Positions 11,067 to 24,750 of a stretch of DNA of 64,000 bases are shown here, in pieces. The translations under genes and the position numbers were made by a program. The stretch covers positions 15,952,001 to 16,016,000 of the forward strand of contig CM059586.1 of the NCBI GenBank assembly GCA_030407085.1, written 5' to 3'. The first letter of the stretch is position 1, and the number at the start of each line of letters is the position of its first letter. The DNA is from Trichopria drosophilae (taxonomy: Eukaryota > Arthropoda > Insecta > Hymenoptera > Diapriidae). The notes beneath the pieces were generated by a model, which saw only the letters and a program-made list of their open reading frames with translations, made no database searches and was not told where the DNA came from.

Positions 11067-14000
11067 TTTTTTTTATTTTTTTATTATTTTTTTTACTTTC
11101 TGCAGCATATATATTATTTTATTCTCACTTCTTCTTTTATATTTCCCATTTATTTTTTAATATTATACAAGCATATCTGTACTTTCTATTATGAAGTTTT
11201 GATGACAAATTGGAATCGTTTATGGTTTTACATTTGTGAAAAAAGATTAATTTGAAAACATGCGTATTTTGTAGAAACAAAATATTTTCTCTTTTTTTTC
11301 GCAATATTTCATATGTAAAAGAAAAAAAAATTATACTAAAAGGCGTTTTTGCAGGTCACTAATTATTTTGGAAAGGATTAGTTCATTGACCTGCAAAAAT
11401 GCCTTTTAGTATAATTTCTTGTAAGCGGTCGTATGTAAATAAATATAAACGATTTATATTTCGTATGTAGTAGGAAATGTCCAACAGTAATTTTTATTAT
11501 CCTCGTATCCTGAAGCAAACAGATTTTTGTTTAAATATGTTTTTATGCGCCGCGTTTCAAGTTGCGATATTAGATGGCGTAAAATCGATTCCTTACACGA
11601 CTACAAAGACTGAAGTTTAAATCAAACCAATTTAAGAGCGAAAAATATTTGCGTTTATTGTGAGTAAAAGAGGAGTACGCAAATCAAAATTTTCAAACGC
11701 ATATTATAATTTAGTTACAATGGCACCCGAGAATTTAAAGACATTGAGTATTGACAAATATTCAATAGGGTTAACATCACGTCACAACAAGTCAGTAAAT
11801 AGGACACACCAGTATGTCTTTTCGGACGAATACACCAAATCCGTCATATTTTGACAAGTTCCAAGAACTTTTCAATAATAGAGATCCCCAAAGAAAGTCG
11901 AACAGTTTGCTTTCTTTGTATTTGTAAACAAACTTACATAATAAATCGTTCCTTTCTTGCTTTACCCTTTCGGAACATCCAAGATCTAACACAAATCTTC
12001 AGATACATTACAACACTTTGACGCTTTGTTTTTGTCAAATTACAAAAGAAAGAATGGATTCTATTACAGTTAGATATCACATTGTTATGAGCCAATCTAG
12101 AAGAGGTAATTTCTGTTTCATTTGTAAAATGTTCATACAACTGAACAATGAACTGCTACATGATGACCTGCACAAATAATAATTTTTTAAAGAATATTAA
12201 ATGTAGTTACGAAGAGCAAGTAAAACGCATTTTATTACTGGTTGCTCTTTATCACACAAACTCTAATTAAAATGATATTTTTATGGTTATTTTTCTTACG
12301 GCTATCTGGACAAAGTGGTACGTAGTTTTCGTGACTTGCGACGACTGCGTATCAAGTGTTGCTTTGATTATTTTACTGCCAAGAGGGGTCTTACCAATCA
12401 ATAATATCCCTCTAACCTGCCAATTATTTTTTATCCATTTGACAGAAATTTTGCAAAAGGCACGATGAAAACAGAGATTGTCGAGTTGGCGCATGGTCTC
12501 CAAATATATTTTTCGATCTTCGAAATTAACTCTTTTGTGGTATTACACCTGTGAATATGTTTGCAAGAAATTGTCATCAGTACCTTCAAATTTTGTAAAA
12601 AGAACTGTTAAAACGTAAGGTACGCAATGGATGAAATTCAAACTCTATACTGTACTTTGAAGCATGGCTCAAGAATATGATGGTCGATGTTGACACCAAA
12701 TTTATTATGTAAATATCGATGACCTGACATAAATTACATATGTCTTTGATGTAGGACTAATGATAGATGTGCTTATTTGCATAGATTCGTTCCCTATCAA
12801 ACTCCGATTGCTTTTATGACAATTCAAAATACGAGATCGTTTGCACTTTAGGTTTGTCAACGAGCCTCAATAAGGGCGGTCCCTTTCTTTGTCATCTTCT
12901 ATTCGGTAATGTAGGTACATTTATTGGTAACCGATACTAATGGCCGTTTGCCGTCGTTAATGGGTCCCTCCTATTTTCTGCCGTCTAGTCCACGAGGCGC
13001 CTCTTCAAAGTTTCATTATAGGGTGTTACAAACCACTAATCCTGGAGACAACGTAATCCGTTGGGTAGCTTTGTCATGGTCAAATTACGCACTTACGAGA
13101 ATGGAACTAACAGCACTCGAGGAAGAAAGAACAATAACGTCTAGACCAGTAGTTGATTTTAGAACTGATATTTTTACTGTTTCTCGTTTATATCGACAAA
13201 CACTTTGAATCTCATTGTTTTGCCGAGATGATATGACAGCATACGTCAAAGCAATCTGCAGATTAATCTGAAATTTACATAACGAAGAAAAAACACAGAA
13301 TATACGGTACAAACAGAGGATATATAGGGCAGGCCTTATTTGGAGTGTTTTCGAAACTCATTCGGCACGCCCCCTCCACCGACTTTTACAAAAAGAATTA
13401 AACACTAGTTTGAGCCTTGTCAGAGTTATCTAGCATAATTTTAACCGGCGCCGGAGGAGGGTCACGACACTAGACGCCAAAATAAGTTCCTTCGCATAAT
13501 AGTAATTATAATTAGTTTTAAAATGTACAAAAAAGAACTCCTACACCCAACATAATATTAAAAACATAATTTGTAATAATTAAGGAAAGGAACCACTTGC
13601 AAATTAAGATTGAATACAATTCTTCAAATGTCAGGCATTACTATTTATACATTAAAACTTGTTTATAAAGGTAAAACCGTAACCTAGTTCTGTGGAATTA
13701 CACAGAAGCAACAAGTGGTTGTGATAACGAAACAAAGAAATATTTTTTACGACATTATTTTGATCGATCGCAGTAATCGAAACATATATCTACTAATTTC
13801 TCTAATCTAAACCAGATATGTGTCAGTAAATTTTTCCGGTATTATTTATATTCGCCCCCTATACATTCGTACCATTTCACGATAATTAGGGAGTAATTAA
13901 TCCTTTATAGTCTTGGAGTATAGACAGAAATTAAAATCTCATTAAAGTAATATAGAACAGTTAGAAATATAATCATTGGTAAGATTGAGTATTTAATTAG

Positions 14001-16622
14001 GTACTTAAAAGCACACCAAAATATTTCATTTTAATGGTAATGCAATAAAATGAACGTTTATTGGCATTTTATGTCATTATGTTATGATTATTGAATTAAG
14101 TATGGATTTTGCACACTGGTTTAGACACGCGACATAATTTTTCAGAAATTTGCTTACTTTTTTTGTCATCCAAAATGTGTACCAAGTTATCAAAAAATAA
14201 GCTTTTTACTATTTTTAAGGTTATGTATAGGGTGAAATAATTTGCCTTACCTTCTTTATTGTTTATAACGTAAACGGTACAATTATATTAATTGATAACT
14301 ACAATTTTTTATTACAAAGTGGTGAAGTTCAATTATAACATTTTTTATTGATTTTGTTGATTTGAAACACCGCCATATATACTCTAGAGAAATTGTTGAA
14401 TAAACACATGCTTCAAAGACGTATCTGAATAGTTGGGGTTAAAGTGATAATTTAAAATGCCCGTCAGTTTTAGCGAAAATAGGAGGTTAATTACTTATTT
14501 TGAAAAGGGTCTGAGAATAGTACCAATTAATGTAAATAACAAAGAAGACGAACATAAAAACAATAATATATTATTGAAAAGTGTAGGATAAGCCAAAGTC
14601 GATCAAATTTTCACTATATGTAAATTTGCACTAATATCTAAGGGGAAAAAACTGAATAACAATTTGGGCCTATAATTAAGAGACACTGTACCCTATAACA
14701 AATTTAGGTGATGAAAACTGACCCACTATGTGGTGTTACAAGATTTTTTGTGCAAAAACTCGCAAGAACGGAAATTCTTATCTCTTGTAAATAATAATAG
14801 CAAAAAAGTAAATTGTTCGATCAATTCAGGTGAATAATACATTGAACAAATCTGACTGGAGGATTTTACCAATGGTAATTTGAAGAAAGACTTTTATTCC
14901 ATAAATGGAAAGTGTCAGCCAATTTTTGACAAATCAGTACAATTAATTTTTGGTCTTACTTCATACTAATAGTTAAAAGGATACTGTTTTCCTTTTACTG
15001 TTCATAGGTATTTCGAAAACTGTTTATCATTAGAACAAGACGCCATTTGTTCAATATAAACAAACGCAGCACTCAATAATGATTTTGCAATTCAAACTGA
15101 AAAGTAATAATGGAAAACTGACTAATCACTATTGAAAACCGAATAGCATCTAATTGTAAGCTTTTTTTCTTTACATAGGCCACTTATTTGTCTACGAATC
15201 CCTCTTTTAAACCTTCGAAGTATTTGATTTTCCTGATTACTAAGACAAAACTTTGTAATGTATCAATGTACTATGAAAATATATTCTAATAAATTTTTAT
15301 ATTATTGATTAAATTGAACAATAGGCAAAGCTATAAATTCTTATAATCCTGAAATAAAAATCAATACTTTTTTAAAAGTAAAAAATATTCAAAAATAATA
15401 TTTTTTCAGTAATTTTAAAAACAGCTTGAAAACTGGGACCATGTACTGAGTATAAATTATTATGTTTATATATTTTTATATTCAGTCACGAGAAAAACTA
15501 ATAAGGAGATAGTAACATAAGACACTGCCATCGTTTTAGTTAATTTTACAATCTAAATAATGACGCAAATTAGGTAGCCAAACCTACTATTTAAGTAGTA
15601 AAAGCAACCAGAAAAAGTAGTTGTCCCAGATCACGCCATGTATTTAGATAGTAAAATCAACTATTTCCGTCGTTATACACTCAGAAACTGTTTTGGATGC
15701 ATCACCCCAACTGGATGTTTCTTAGACGAGTTTGGTTGAAAAACTTAGGATGTAACTGAGTTATTGGGTTAGGAATCTGAACTAAACCAGTGGGTAATAG
15801 CAACCATCTTGTTTGTTCTGATTACCAAGCTCATTTGGTACTCATAACATGCGTAAACCAAACTATTTGCGTAACCAAACGGGTTCAATTAGTAAATAAA
15901 ATATATTTTCTTTCTCTGTACGACACAAATTTGTAATGTACATCTAATATCAAGGATTTATGTACAATTTATTTTATTTTCAAATTACTTAAACGTAGAC
16001 TAATAAATATTCGAAAAAATGATTGTAAATCGTTTTACTTCCAAGGAAACGATCTTGGTAATATTTACTATAATATTAATGATTATAAAAAGATATTTTC
16101 AATAATATAAATATTAAAAATGATATCAACACAAACATTGAAAATGATAATGGAAATGATATTAAAAATAATATTTGTACACATTAAACTCTACTTGCTT
16201 TAATTTTTATTAGATGTTTCGATGACCGGTTTAGTGTTATTAACCTTTCGGGAAGCCCAAATAAAATATGGCACATCTTAAACGTCCACTTAAATCGTAC
16301 TTTTCCTCGATTATTAATATAAAAGTAATTGCATAATGTTGTGCACAATCTGTAATTATCAAAGAATCGATATCTATCCCTTTTGCCATTATCTTTCAGA
16401 TTCGTAAACAGACAATGCTGCTCGATACGCGGAATATTCTGTGTTTAAATTATGCTGTTGCAAATCTATCTTAAATAATAATTTATAAGATAAGAAACCT
16501 TAGTGGGAGGGTAAGTGTGGGAATAAAAGACGAAACTTCACGTACTCCATCGATGCCGGAGCAATTGCATGTCGACGGCATAAGTTTTAATTTAGTTCTG
16601 AGGATTCGTTAATGAATTAAAC
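11067..16622. other. Intergenic; no gene recognised
   Basis: AT-rich non-coding DNA. Apart from the hairpin element at 11328-11417 I see no structured element. A plus-strand frame at 12924-13208 (about 94 residues, with NPGDNVIRWVALSWSN) is in a slightly more GC-rich patch, but it has no recognisable domain, promoter or splice partner. The last few hundred bases serve as the promoter region of phosphatase gene A. Confidence 0.5.
11328..11417. repeat. Short foldback element
   Basis: The left arm (11328-11358, starting AAATTATACTAAAAGGC) and right arm (11387-11417) are complementary over 31 nt with one mismatch, around a spacer that itself contains ACTAAT and ATTAGT. It looks like a small non-autonomous foldback transposon or MITE. 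Confidence 0.7.
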
Positions 16623-19600
16623 ATGGCGAAAGCGTGTTTGATTTTTACGATATTTTTTATATGTTGTGCTTTTTCATCGGCGCGTTTCGTGAGTCAACCT
16701 CAACTAGAACTCGTACAAGTTGTGAGTATAAATGTCAACAATTTTCTACACAACAGAATATTTTCTAAAACATCGCTATTTATGGAGTTATTATAAAGCA
16801 AAATAAGTCAAATTATTGGACACGGAAAACTGATGTAGTTTGTGGAGAAATTTTATTTTAAGTACTTTACTCAATAATTTCTATTACTTGATTAACCCTT
16901 TAACGTCAAAATTGTACTTTGTCAAAGTACAAGCCTTCGATTAAATATCGTCCTACTCGACAAGGACATTAAATGAATTTCTGACACTTTATATCCCGAT
17001 ATTTTTGTGGATGCTCTTTCGATTGCTGGTGTTTAAAAAAAATGAAGAATTATGAATAGTTTATTAATATAAATTTATTTAACCCTTTAACGTCATAGTT
17101 GCAATTTATCAAAGCCTTCGATAAATTCAACAGCGCCCGACTTAATGAACACAATACAGACATTTCTGACACTTTGTATCCAGATATTTTTGAGGATGCT
17201 TTTTCGATTAGTGACGTTGAAATTTTGAAAAAGTTGAGTTTCTGGTTATTTTTGCGTTTTAAGTGAAAAAATTCATATTTTTTCGTGGATTTTTATCTAG
17301 ATATACCTCACCGATTGAGCTGAAACACTTTTAAATCGTCAATTAATGTCTTAACTTAACAATCATACTCTTACACCAATTTTTGTTCCCAGCGATGAGT
17401 TAAAATAGCGGACGAACGTCGGAAAATTTTCAAAAGTCAGTAATTTTTTTTTTTACAAGTATTTCGTAATTTATTTACATTTTCGTTTTCAATAGATTAG
17501 GGATGCATTTTAAACGTTTCAGATCGATGAATTATGATCCAAAATAAACAATAATAGTAACAAAACTGTCGGAATTCAAAATGGCAGCTAGAAATACTTA
17601 AATACCGTTAAAATACAAGATTTTTGTATTTTTAACTTTTCTATTTGTCAGAAACTATATAGAAACCGGAGATCGGTAGTAAAAGATGACCAAAACATGT
17701 TCTATTATAAAATGTCGACTAAATATACAAAATATAGCTGAAATATTAGGTTTTTTCCTTTTTTTACTTTCTTTTCAACAAAATGGAACTGAATTCAATG
17801 TAAACAGCTATTTGTCTTTGATCGTTTGTAGGGGATCAATGTTTCCAATTTTTGTTTAACTTACAACGTAAAAATAACCAGAAACTCAATTTTTTTAATT
17901 TAAACCTCACTAATCGAAAAGGCACCCGCAAAAATATCTGGATACTAAGTGTCAGAAATTTCTGTATTGTGTTCCTCAAGTAGGATGTCGTTGAATCCAA
18001 GGCTTTGTCAAATTGCAATTTTGACATTATTTAGTTTATTATTTTTATAATTTACTTAATTCTAGCAATAATAAGTACTATTTTAGCAAGTTTTTAATTC
18101 GAATATTCTTTAAGACATATTGAACATTTGAGCGTTCTGTTAGTTAGTTATTTAAAGTAGTTAATCAACTTATAATTAAAATATATTTTTGTTGTTTTAT
18201 TAATTTATGTATTTTTTTTAAACAACTCATAATTTATTAATTTTTTTTAACATTTAAATGTGCACTTTTAATGCAATTTTTTTCTTAAGGAGAGAAAGGC
18301 TAGGTTAAAATTTTATTCCATAAAAAAAAAACGTTTTGTCACGACTTTTTTAGCAATCCAAATAGTGTTGATTTATTTAGGATATATTTTTATATTAAAT
18401 CTACATTTTTACAACGTTGACTTCATATTCATTATTGAAAATAAAATGTATATCAAAACTCGCTATAGAATCATCATAATTAAAAAAATAAATATTAAAA
18501 TACATTTGTTAAAGGAGATATTTCTGAAAGAAACTCTGGACACATAAATTCTTACGTTTTTTTCAATGTTCATGGCTGTATAAATAATAAAAAATCAGAA
18601 TTTTATTTTTTAAACAAAATAACTTGAAAAGAAATAATTATAGAAAAAATATATTTTTAGATGCGTCAATTATAATTTACTCGTATATTTGTAAAATGTG
18701 ATACCACACTGGTAATAATAAATATGACAATATTTTTTAAGATGGTCCCTGGTGCAAATAAGTAACAAATATAGTAAAATAAATTACACATGAAATATCT
18801 GGAACGCGTTTTTTATATACAAATTAAAGATTCACGTCACCAAGTATTTAAATAAATTAAACAAATAAATTACATAAATAAATCAAGTAAACCGTTAGTA
18901 TCCTAAAAGTTCCTAAAAAAACCTATTGTTCATAGAAGTTTCCTGTTTTTATTATATAAAATTTCTTCAAGCTTAAAATCTCTTTCTAAAATTTATCTTT
19001 TTTGACAAGATAGGTCTGATAGACGTATTATTGACATCAAATGCAGGTCCTGGTCAATTCTGTGAAGAAATAATATTGCAAACTTCAAAACGATTGGTCA
19101 ATATAGCTTTGTCAATTTTCTTCGGATCGAGTGAAAATTTCTTCCTAAAAATCTTGGGATATTGAACATTTATTAAGATAAAATACAAAAGAAACAATGA
19201 TTTAATGTCCCATCAGAACTCTAAACAATCTTGACTTTCAATTAATCTCGACTTCACTTCACTTTATTAACAAAATTTAAAGAAAAGGGAAATTTCACAA
19301 AAAAAGTATTTTTACTTTTTTCAGCTTTTTAGACATGGACATCGAACGCCATTGAAAAAGGAAGAATATCCAAATGATCCTAATCGAGGAACTGCCTATC
19401 CACCATGGGGATACGCGCAATTGACTAACGTAAGTAAGAGATTTTTGCAAGAGTTTCTTTTTTTATTTCCTATGTGAAATTCATTACAAAAAGTCTACTA
19501 TTTGCAGGGCAAACGTTGGTTTTTGTGAGAATACCAAAATATTCAACGTTCGCCCACTAAATTTTTGTTACGTGGGTAAATTAGACGCTTTACACACAAA

Positions 19601-22587
19601 AGACAGTGTGTAAAGTTGACTTTCACACACGGAATTAAAAAAAAACAATATGTGAATATCTTATAAAGATTACATCTATGAAACATTCTAAATAAGGTTA
19701 AGACATTTTCTGAAAATTAAATAAAATAATTTATAGGATGGAAAAATGTGTGAATATGATCTTGGTAGAAAACTGAGGGAACAATATGGCGATTTCCTGG
19801 GCAGGACGTACAATCCCAATCATATCCATGCTTACAGTTCAAATCGTGATCGAACGAAAGCTTCTTTACAATTGGTACTCGCAGGACTCTATCCTCCATC
19901 GGATAATCTGGAATGGAATGATAACTTAAAATGGTCGCCCATTCCAACTAATAACGTCCCTGGCAAACTAGACATGCTTTTAAATAGCCCGTCATGTCCC
20001 AAGTAAGTTATGCATTTAAGGAAAAACAAGGCAGGTTTACTTTAGTAAAACGGCGTCAACTTCAGTGTGTTTTTAGTGAGTCAGTGTCAAAATATACTTG
20101 GACTGTTGATCTCTAAAAAGTAGAATATTATCGAAACGATCACTAATGTCTGTCTTAAATATTTGCTTGCTAGCTGAAAGTTTAAGAATTTAACCGTTTT
20201 TCAATCTTTACTTTTGGAAAATTTCTCTTTTCATAAATATTTCGACGGTGTGTATTGCAGATCTGTAAAAGTAATTGTTTATAGTTAATATTTATGTAGT
20301 AAATTTTAAATATCACTAATATTCTGAGTTTTATAGAAGTAAGCAGTTTTGTTATTCAAGAGTTAACTCCATTTTGCCAATGAACTTAATAGATTCAAAA
20401 CAAAATTGTACTATTTTTGGTTATAATCAAATATTATTTTAATAACTCGACAATTGCCTGAAATTATTAATTTTTTAAATTAAACTTTATTAGTTTATCA
20501 TTAACATTTTAACAATTATTCATTTTTAAAACATTAAGACAAGTTCTCTTAACCCATTAACACCCAAGAGGACACAAATTTCACCAAGATTTTCAGAATA
20601 TTTCTTGACATTAAAAACCAATTCAACAAATTTCCGACAAAACACTCTCGAAGTAAAATTGATCGCTCTTTTGGAATCTTTAATGAAAATTTTTCTACCA
20701 TTATAGGGTAAAAATTAAAAACAATTATTCACAAAAAAACGCGATTTTTTCCTTCACAAGAATTTTTGAATCAATATTTTCATGTCAAACAATAAAAGTC
20801 ATTAGGTCAAAACCTCAAAATGTCGTGTCTTTAATATATATAAATATTCGTAATAACATATGAAAAAATTAAAGATGGAGGCTGCAAAATGGCGACTAAA
20901 TCTTTCTTATTTTTTTTATAAACTATTAGCTTAGTGTATTAATTCCGCTATATTGGATCCCCCATTTTGAATTTTTAAAAACAAGTTGAAATTCTTACTC
21001 AGTGAGCCCAAAAACGTATGGGTACTTAGTTAAAAAACTCAGAATGGCGGATCCAATATAGCGGATTTAGTACACGAAGGTAAGAGTTAACAAAACAAAA
21101 TAAGAAAGCTTTAATCGCCATTTTGAAGCCGCCATCTTCAATTTTCCTATATATTATTAGGAATATTTATAGCTGAGACATTATAAAGACACGATATTTT
21201 GAGGTTTTGACCCAATTAGTCTTCGTGTTCGACATGGAAATAATGATTAAAAAATGTTTGCGAAGGAAAAAATCGTGTTTTTTTAAATAAATGTTTATGA
21301 CTTTTTACACGTTTATTGTAGACAAAATTTGATAGCAGAATCTGAAAGAGCGATCAATTTTACGTCCAGAATGTTTTATCTCAAATTTTTTGAATTGGTT
21401 TTCAACTTCAAAAAGTATTCCGAAAATCTTGGTGAAATTTTTGACCTCTTGGACGTTAATGAGTTAAGATATATCAGATACGTTTAAAAAATTATTCGAA
21501 ATTTTTCATACACAGATATAAACAAGAGCAGGAAAATGTGTACAATATGCCTGAAATAAAAGCAGTACACAAAGAATATCAAGAGTTCATCGATTTCCTG
21601 TCTGAAAAAACTGGCATCTACCCATTATCGCCGTTCCGTGTTTACGAATTACATAATTGCATATTCGCCCAGGTAAATAAGTTTGGAAATTTATTTTTTT
21701 CATAAGAAACTTACTGCTGTCTAGACGTATTAAAATATTGATATTCACTGAAATTATAGAAAAAACTGAATTTACCACTTCCTGAATGGCTGACCGATGA
21801 AGTTTTCCAAACAATTGTCGAAATCACGGAATTCCAGTATCAGATTTTCTCGCGCACTCCGTTGATGAAGAGGTTGAACGGAGGTCCTATGATCAGAAGA
21901 TTTATTGAGAATATGGACATTTTGGAGAGAAGACCGCATCCAAGGAAAATGTACTTGTATGGAGGCCACGAAACGAATATTGCTGGCATCATACTTTCCC
22001 TTAATATGACATTAGAAAAACTGCCTGCATATGGAAGTGCAATTATTTTCGAAAAATACAGTGATGATAACAATGGAATTTTCATTCAGGTAAGACATCC
22101 GTTAATGTAATCAATACAATACAATGTTTTTACAATCTAACAAGAAATTTACTGTAGATGTTGTAAATTTTGACGTACATTTCTCTTCGTGATATCTTGG
22201 TAATTTACGAATTGAATTGTCCATTAAAAACATATTTACGTTAAAAAATTTGTCTAATCTTCAATATACAGTTCCAATACTACATCCGCCATTTTTGATT
22301 GCAAAATACTAACTACATAACCGTCATTGAATGTCCTACCAATTTTTATAATAATTTATTTTCTATTTCAGATGAAACTGTGGTCAGGTTGTGAAACGAA
22401 AAAACTAACAACTTTAAAACTCAACAATTGCTCCAAGATGTGTCCACTGGACAAGTATTTACAAATTTCAAGTCCGACAATACCTACTGACGATGAAATG
22501 CGATGTCTCATAAACAAAATTAAAATCGAAGACTTAGAGAAAATTCTCGTTACAGACTTGAGGAATGACGATGCGTACAATATATGA
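16623..22587 (+). CDS. Histidine acid phosphatase A (venom/testicular acid phosphatase-like)
   Basis: Six exons: 16623-16721, 19325-19429, 19737-20002, 21516-21672, 21760-22089, 22372-22587, giving 390 aa, all GT-AG with agreeing phases. The N-terminus (MAKACLIFTIFFICCAFSSA) is a signal peptide; LELVQV runs straight into the catalytic LFRHGHRTP. The third conserved Arg lies in YSSNRDRTKASLQLVLAGLYPP-like sequence (exon 3), and the C-terminal catalytic acid motif is LYGGHETNIAG (exon 5). The residues expected for hydrolysis of phosphate esters through a phosphohistidine intermediate are therefore all present, with Glu in the HE motif as in other insect members (vertebrate enzymes have HD). NMT in exon 5 is a possible glycosylation site. 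The protein should be secreted or lysosomal. It is the first of four related loci in the window, with the intron map shared by B. Intron 1 (2.6 kb) and intron 3 (1.5 kb) carry large inverted-repeat elements. AATAAA follows the stop by about 70 nt. Confidence 0.93.
16892..17037. repeat. Partial piggyBac-like MITE end, intron 1 of gene A
   Basis: It begins TTAACCCTTTAACGTCA and is a diverged direct copy of the left arm of the element that starts at 17079 (shared words include TTTCTGACACTTTATATCC and GATATTTTTGTGGATGCT). Confidence 0.6.
17079..18037. mobile_element. Inverted-repeat element (piggyBac-like MITE), intron 1 of gene A
   Basis: The left arm (about 17079-17280) starts TTAACCCTTTAACGTCA. 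The right arm (about 17830-18037) is its reverse complement over roughly 190 nt, sharing AGTTTCTGGTTATTTTT-, GATATTTTTG- and GCAATTTGACAAAGCCT-like stretches. TTAA followed by CCC is the signature of piggyBac-type termini. The right terminus is worn, and no transposase is encoded. Confidence 0.7.
20549..21467. mobile_element. Foldback element with TTAA target duplication (piggyBac-like), intron 3 of gene A
   Basis: It starts TTAACCCATTAACACCCAAGAGG and ends with the complement of TTAACTCATTAACGTCCAAGAGG, so TTAA flanks CCC/CTC termini on both sides. The two arms are inverted copies over about 400 nt each, meeting near 21010 around CAATATAGCGGA. The core carries words of the dispersed 'ATGGCGGATCCAATATAGCGG' family. 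No open frame spans it. It is about 919 bp and non-autonomous. Confidence 0.82.
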
Positions 22588-24027
22588 TCTTACGTATTTA
22601 TTTATAAGAAACACATTAATTTCATGTAATATGCAAAACAAAAATACTTTCATTAATAAAACATTTCCTATTTTATAATAACTTTCAATAATTAACTCGA
22701 TACACTTAACCACTCTACAGTAACCTTAATGCAGGGATTTCTAATATTAAATGAGAAATGCTTCAAATGAAATGAAGTAATTAATATTTTAATCTTGTGT
22801 TAGACAGCAAAAATGGTTCCAAAATTGAAAAACGTTTATACAAAAAGCTTCTTAATGTAAGGCTTTTCTTACAAATAAAAAAATAGAATCTGATGATACT
22901 AAGTAAATAGACTTAAATACGTTTTTAACCAACAGTAGTTATGCTTATTAACTATGAAATTTATAACTAATTTAAATTCATCTTTAAATCCTATTGTATA
23001 ATCTAACATTTCAAAATTAATATTAATAAAATCATGTATAATTGAAAATAGGTTCGGGAATAGCTAGATTGACTTCTTCTAAGCAACTTTTCTTCTATAA
23101 ATTTTTTACTGCATGTCAATACTTTTCGAGTAATTCGCTAGTGAATTCTTCAAACAAAAAACCCACGGTTTCCGATGTTTTTTTCGCTAATAACTCAAAA
23201 AGCAAGCATTGTACAGAAAAATGATTAATGTTGAAAATGTAACTTATAAAAAACTGTATAAATCACGCCCCAGTAACCACCCCAATTAAAAATAAGCTTT
23301 ACCATTTTGTAATTCATTTTATTTACGCACTTGCAACACGCTCGAGCAGTTTGACTGGTTTAATGTTCTTAGTTTCGAAAAAATTACAACTTGAATTAAA
23401 AAGGAATATTTGTAATATTGAAAAAAATTGCCTTGTATTCAAAATTATTCAAAAACCACTACTGATACGCAAAACCTTGTACAGCACAAAATTGTAGGTT
23501 TTGATTTTCTGAACAATATTTTGTTAAAAATTTCTATAGGACAAAAATGGAGAAAGATACGACACTTTAAAGGTTGCAACTGGTTTCAGCTCAAACTGTT
23601 TCAAATATCAGCGCCAAAAAAATATTTAATTCATCTCAGGTTTTAAAGTTTGAAAACCCCTACAAAATGGGTTTTTCATGGACTCGCTAGCATACAAATT
23701 CAGTAAGTTATGGCGAAAATATATTGATCCATATTTGTTCCGCGTAAAAAAATGCACAAATCACCCTTTAATAGCCAACCCAATTGAAAATAATGGTTAG
23801 TACTTTGCAATTCACTTTATTTAATATTACCATGCACGAAAACTTTTTCACCTTAAGAAGGGGGTCCCCCACCACCTAGGGTAAAAGCAAACCCCGGTAA
23901 ATGGTCAACATTGATGTTGAGGGTATCTATAGAACCTAAATCCAAATTCACAGGAAAATCGTCCTTTTTTCAAAGAATCCTACAGTATTTTCGTATTTAA
24001 CCTTCATTGACTAGGCCGACTACTATA

Positions 24028-24750
24028 TTAACCCTTTGAAGTAAGGTGTCCTTTTTATAGGACATCTTGTTGTATTTCATTTTCAATATTTTTCGATTGA
24101 TGAAAATTGAATTGTAGTTCAAATTTTGTCTTCTTTACTTCAATAACACATTTTTCATTGCTAACAAATTCATATTTATTTACAATTATTATGTTAAACT
24201 GTTTATAATGACGAACAATGTGTAAAAATTACGTGTTTTTTTTCAAGTAATATATGCCGAGAAGAAACCGTCGTTGAAATAAAACGAAATTGGGTATTAG
24301 CAGGTTTTAGGGATTACTAACTACGAATCTAGTCTCAAACTTTACAAATTCGAAACGGAGATTTCTAGGACGAAATGTAAAAATTTCCTTTATCGAGGTG
24401 AAACTGGGTACTCGGTGGTTTTCGGAGGTTGTCGAGCAAATTCATATCTCATAGTTTGAAATTTGATAGTTCGGCCTCCGGGATTTTTAAAACCTCCGTT
24501 TACGCATTTTCATCTCAGGCAAGTAACTGTTTAAATTTTTGTCGCTGCCAGTTTGAATTTCGAAAATCTGCGGCCAGGCTTCTAATCGGCGACCCCGAAA
24601 ACCCCATAATACCCAGTTTAACATACAGACCAAATCACTTTTTACAAATTTGATACGACACATTGCATCCACTATCTGCAATTTTGGAAATCTGAAGTCA
24701 TATTCGTAATCAGCGACCCCGTAAACTCTTAAGGAACAAATTTCAGCCAT
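24028..24750. repeat. TTAACCC-type terminus plus dispersed-repeat units
   Basis: TTAACCCTTTGAAGT at 24028 resembles the termini in gene A introns. The following 24290-24740 carries three degenerate units with GGTTTTAGGGATTACTAACTACG, TAATCGGCGACCCCGAAAACC and TCGTAATCAGCGACCCCG. I could not place a right terminus. Confidence 0.45.

Noticed and set aside
12924..13208. Plus-strand frame of about 94 codons containing NPGDNVIRWVALSWSN
   Set aside because: I compared it mentally with small secreted insect families such as MBF2 and saw no convincing match; no promoter or splice partner.
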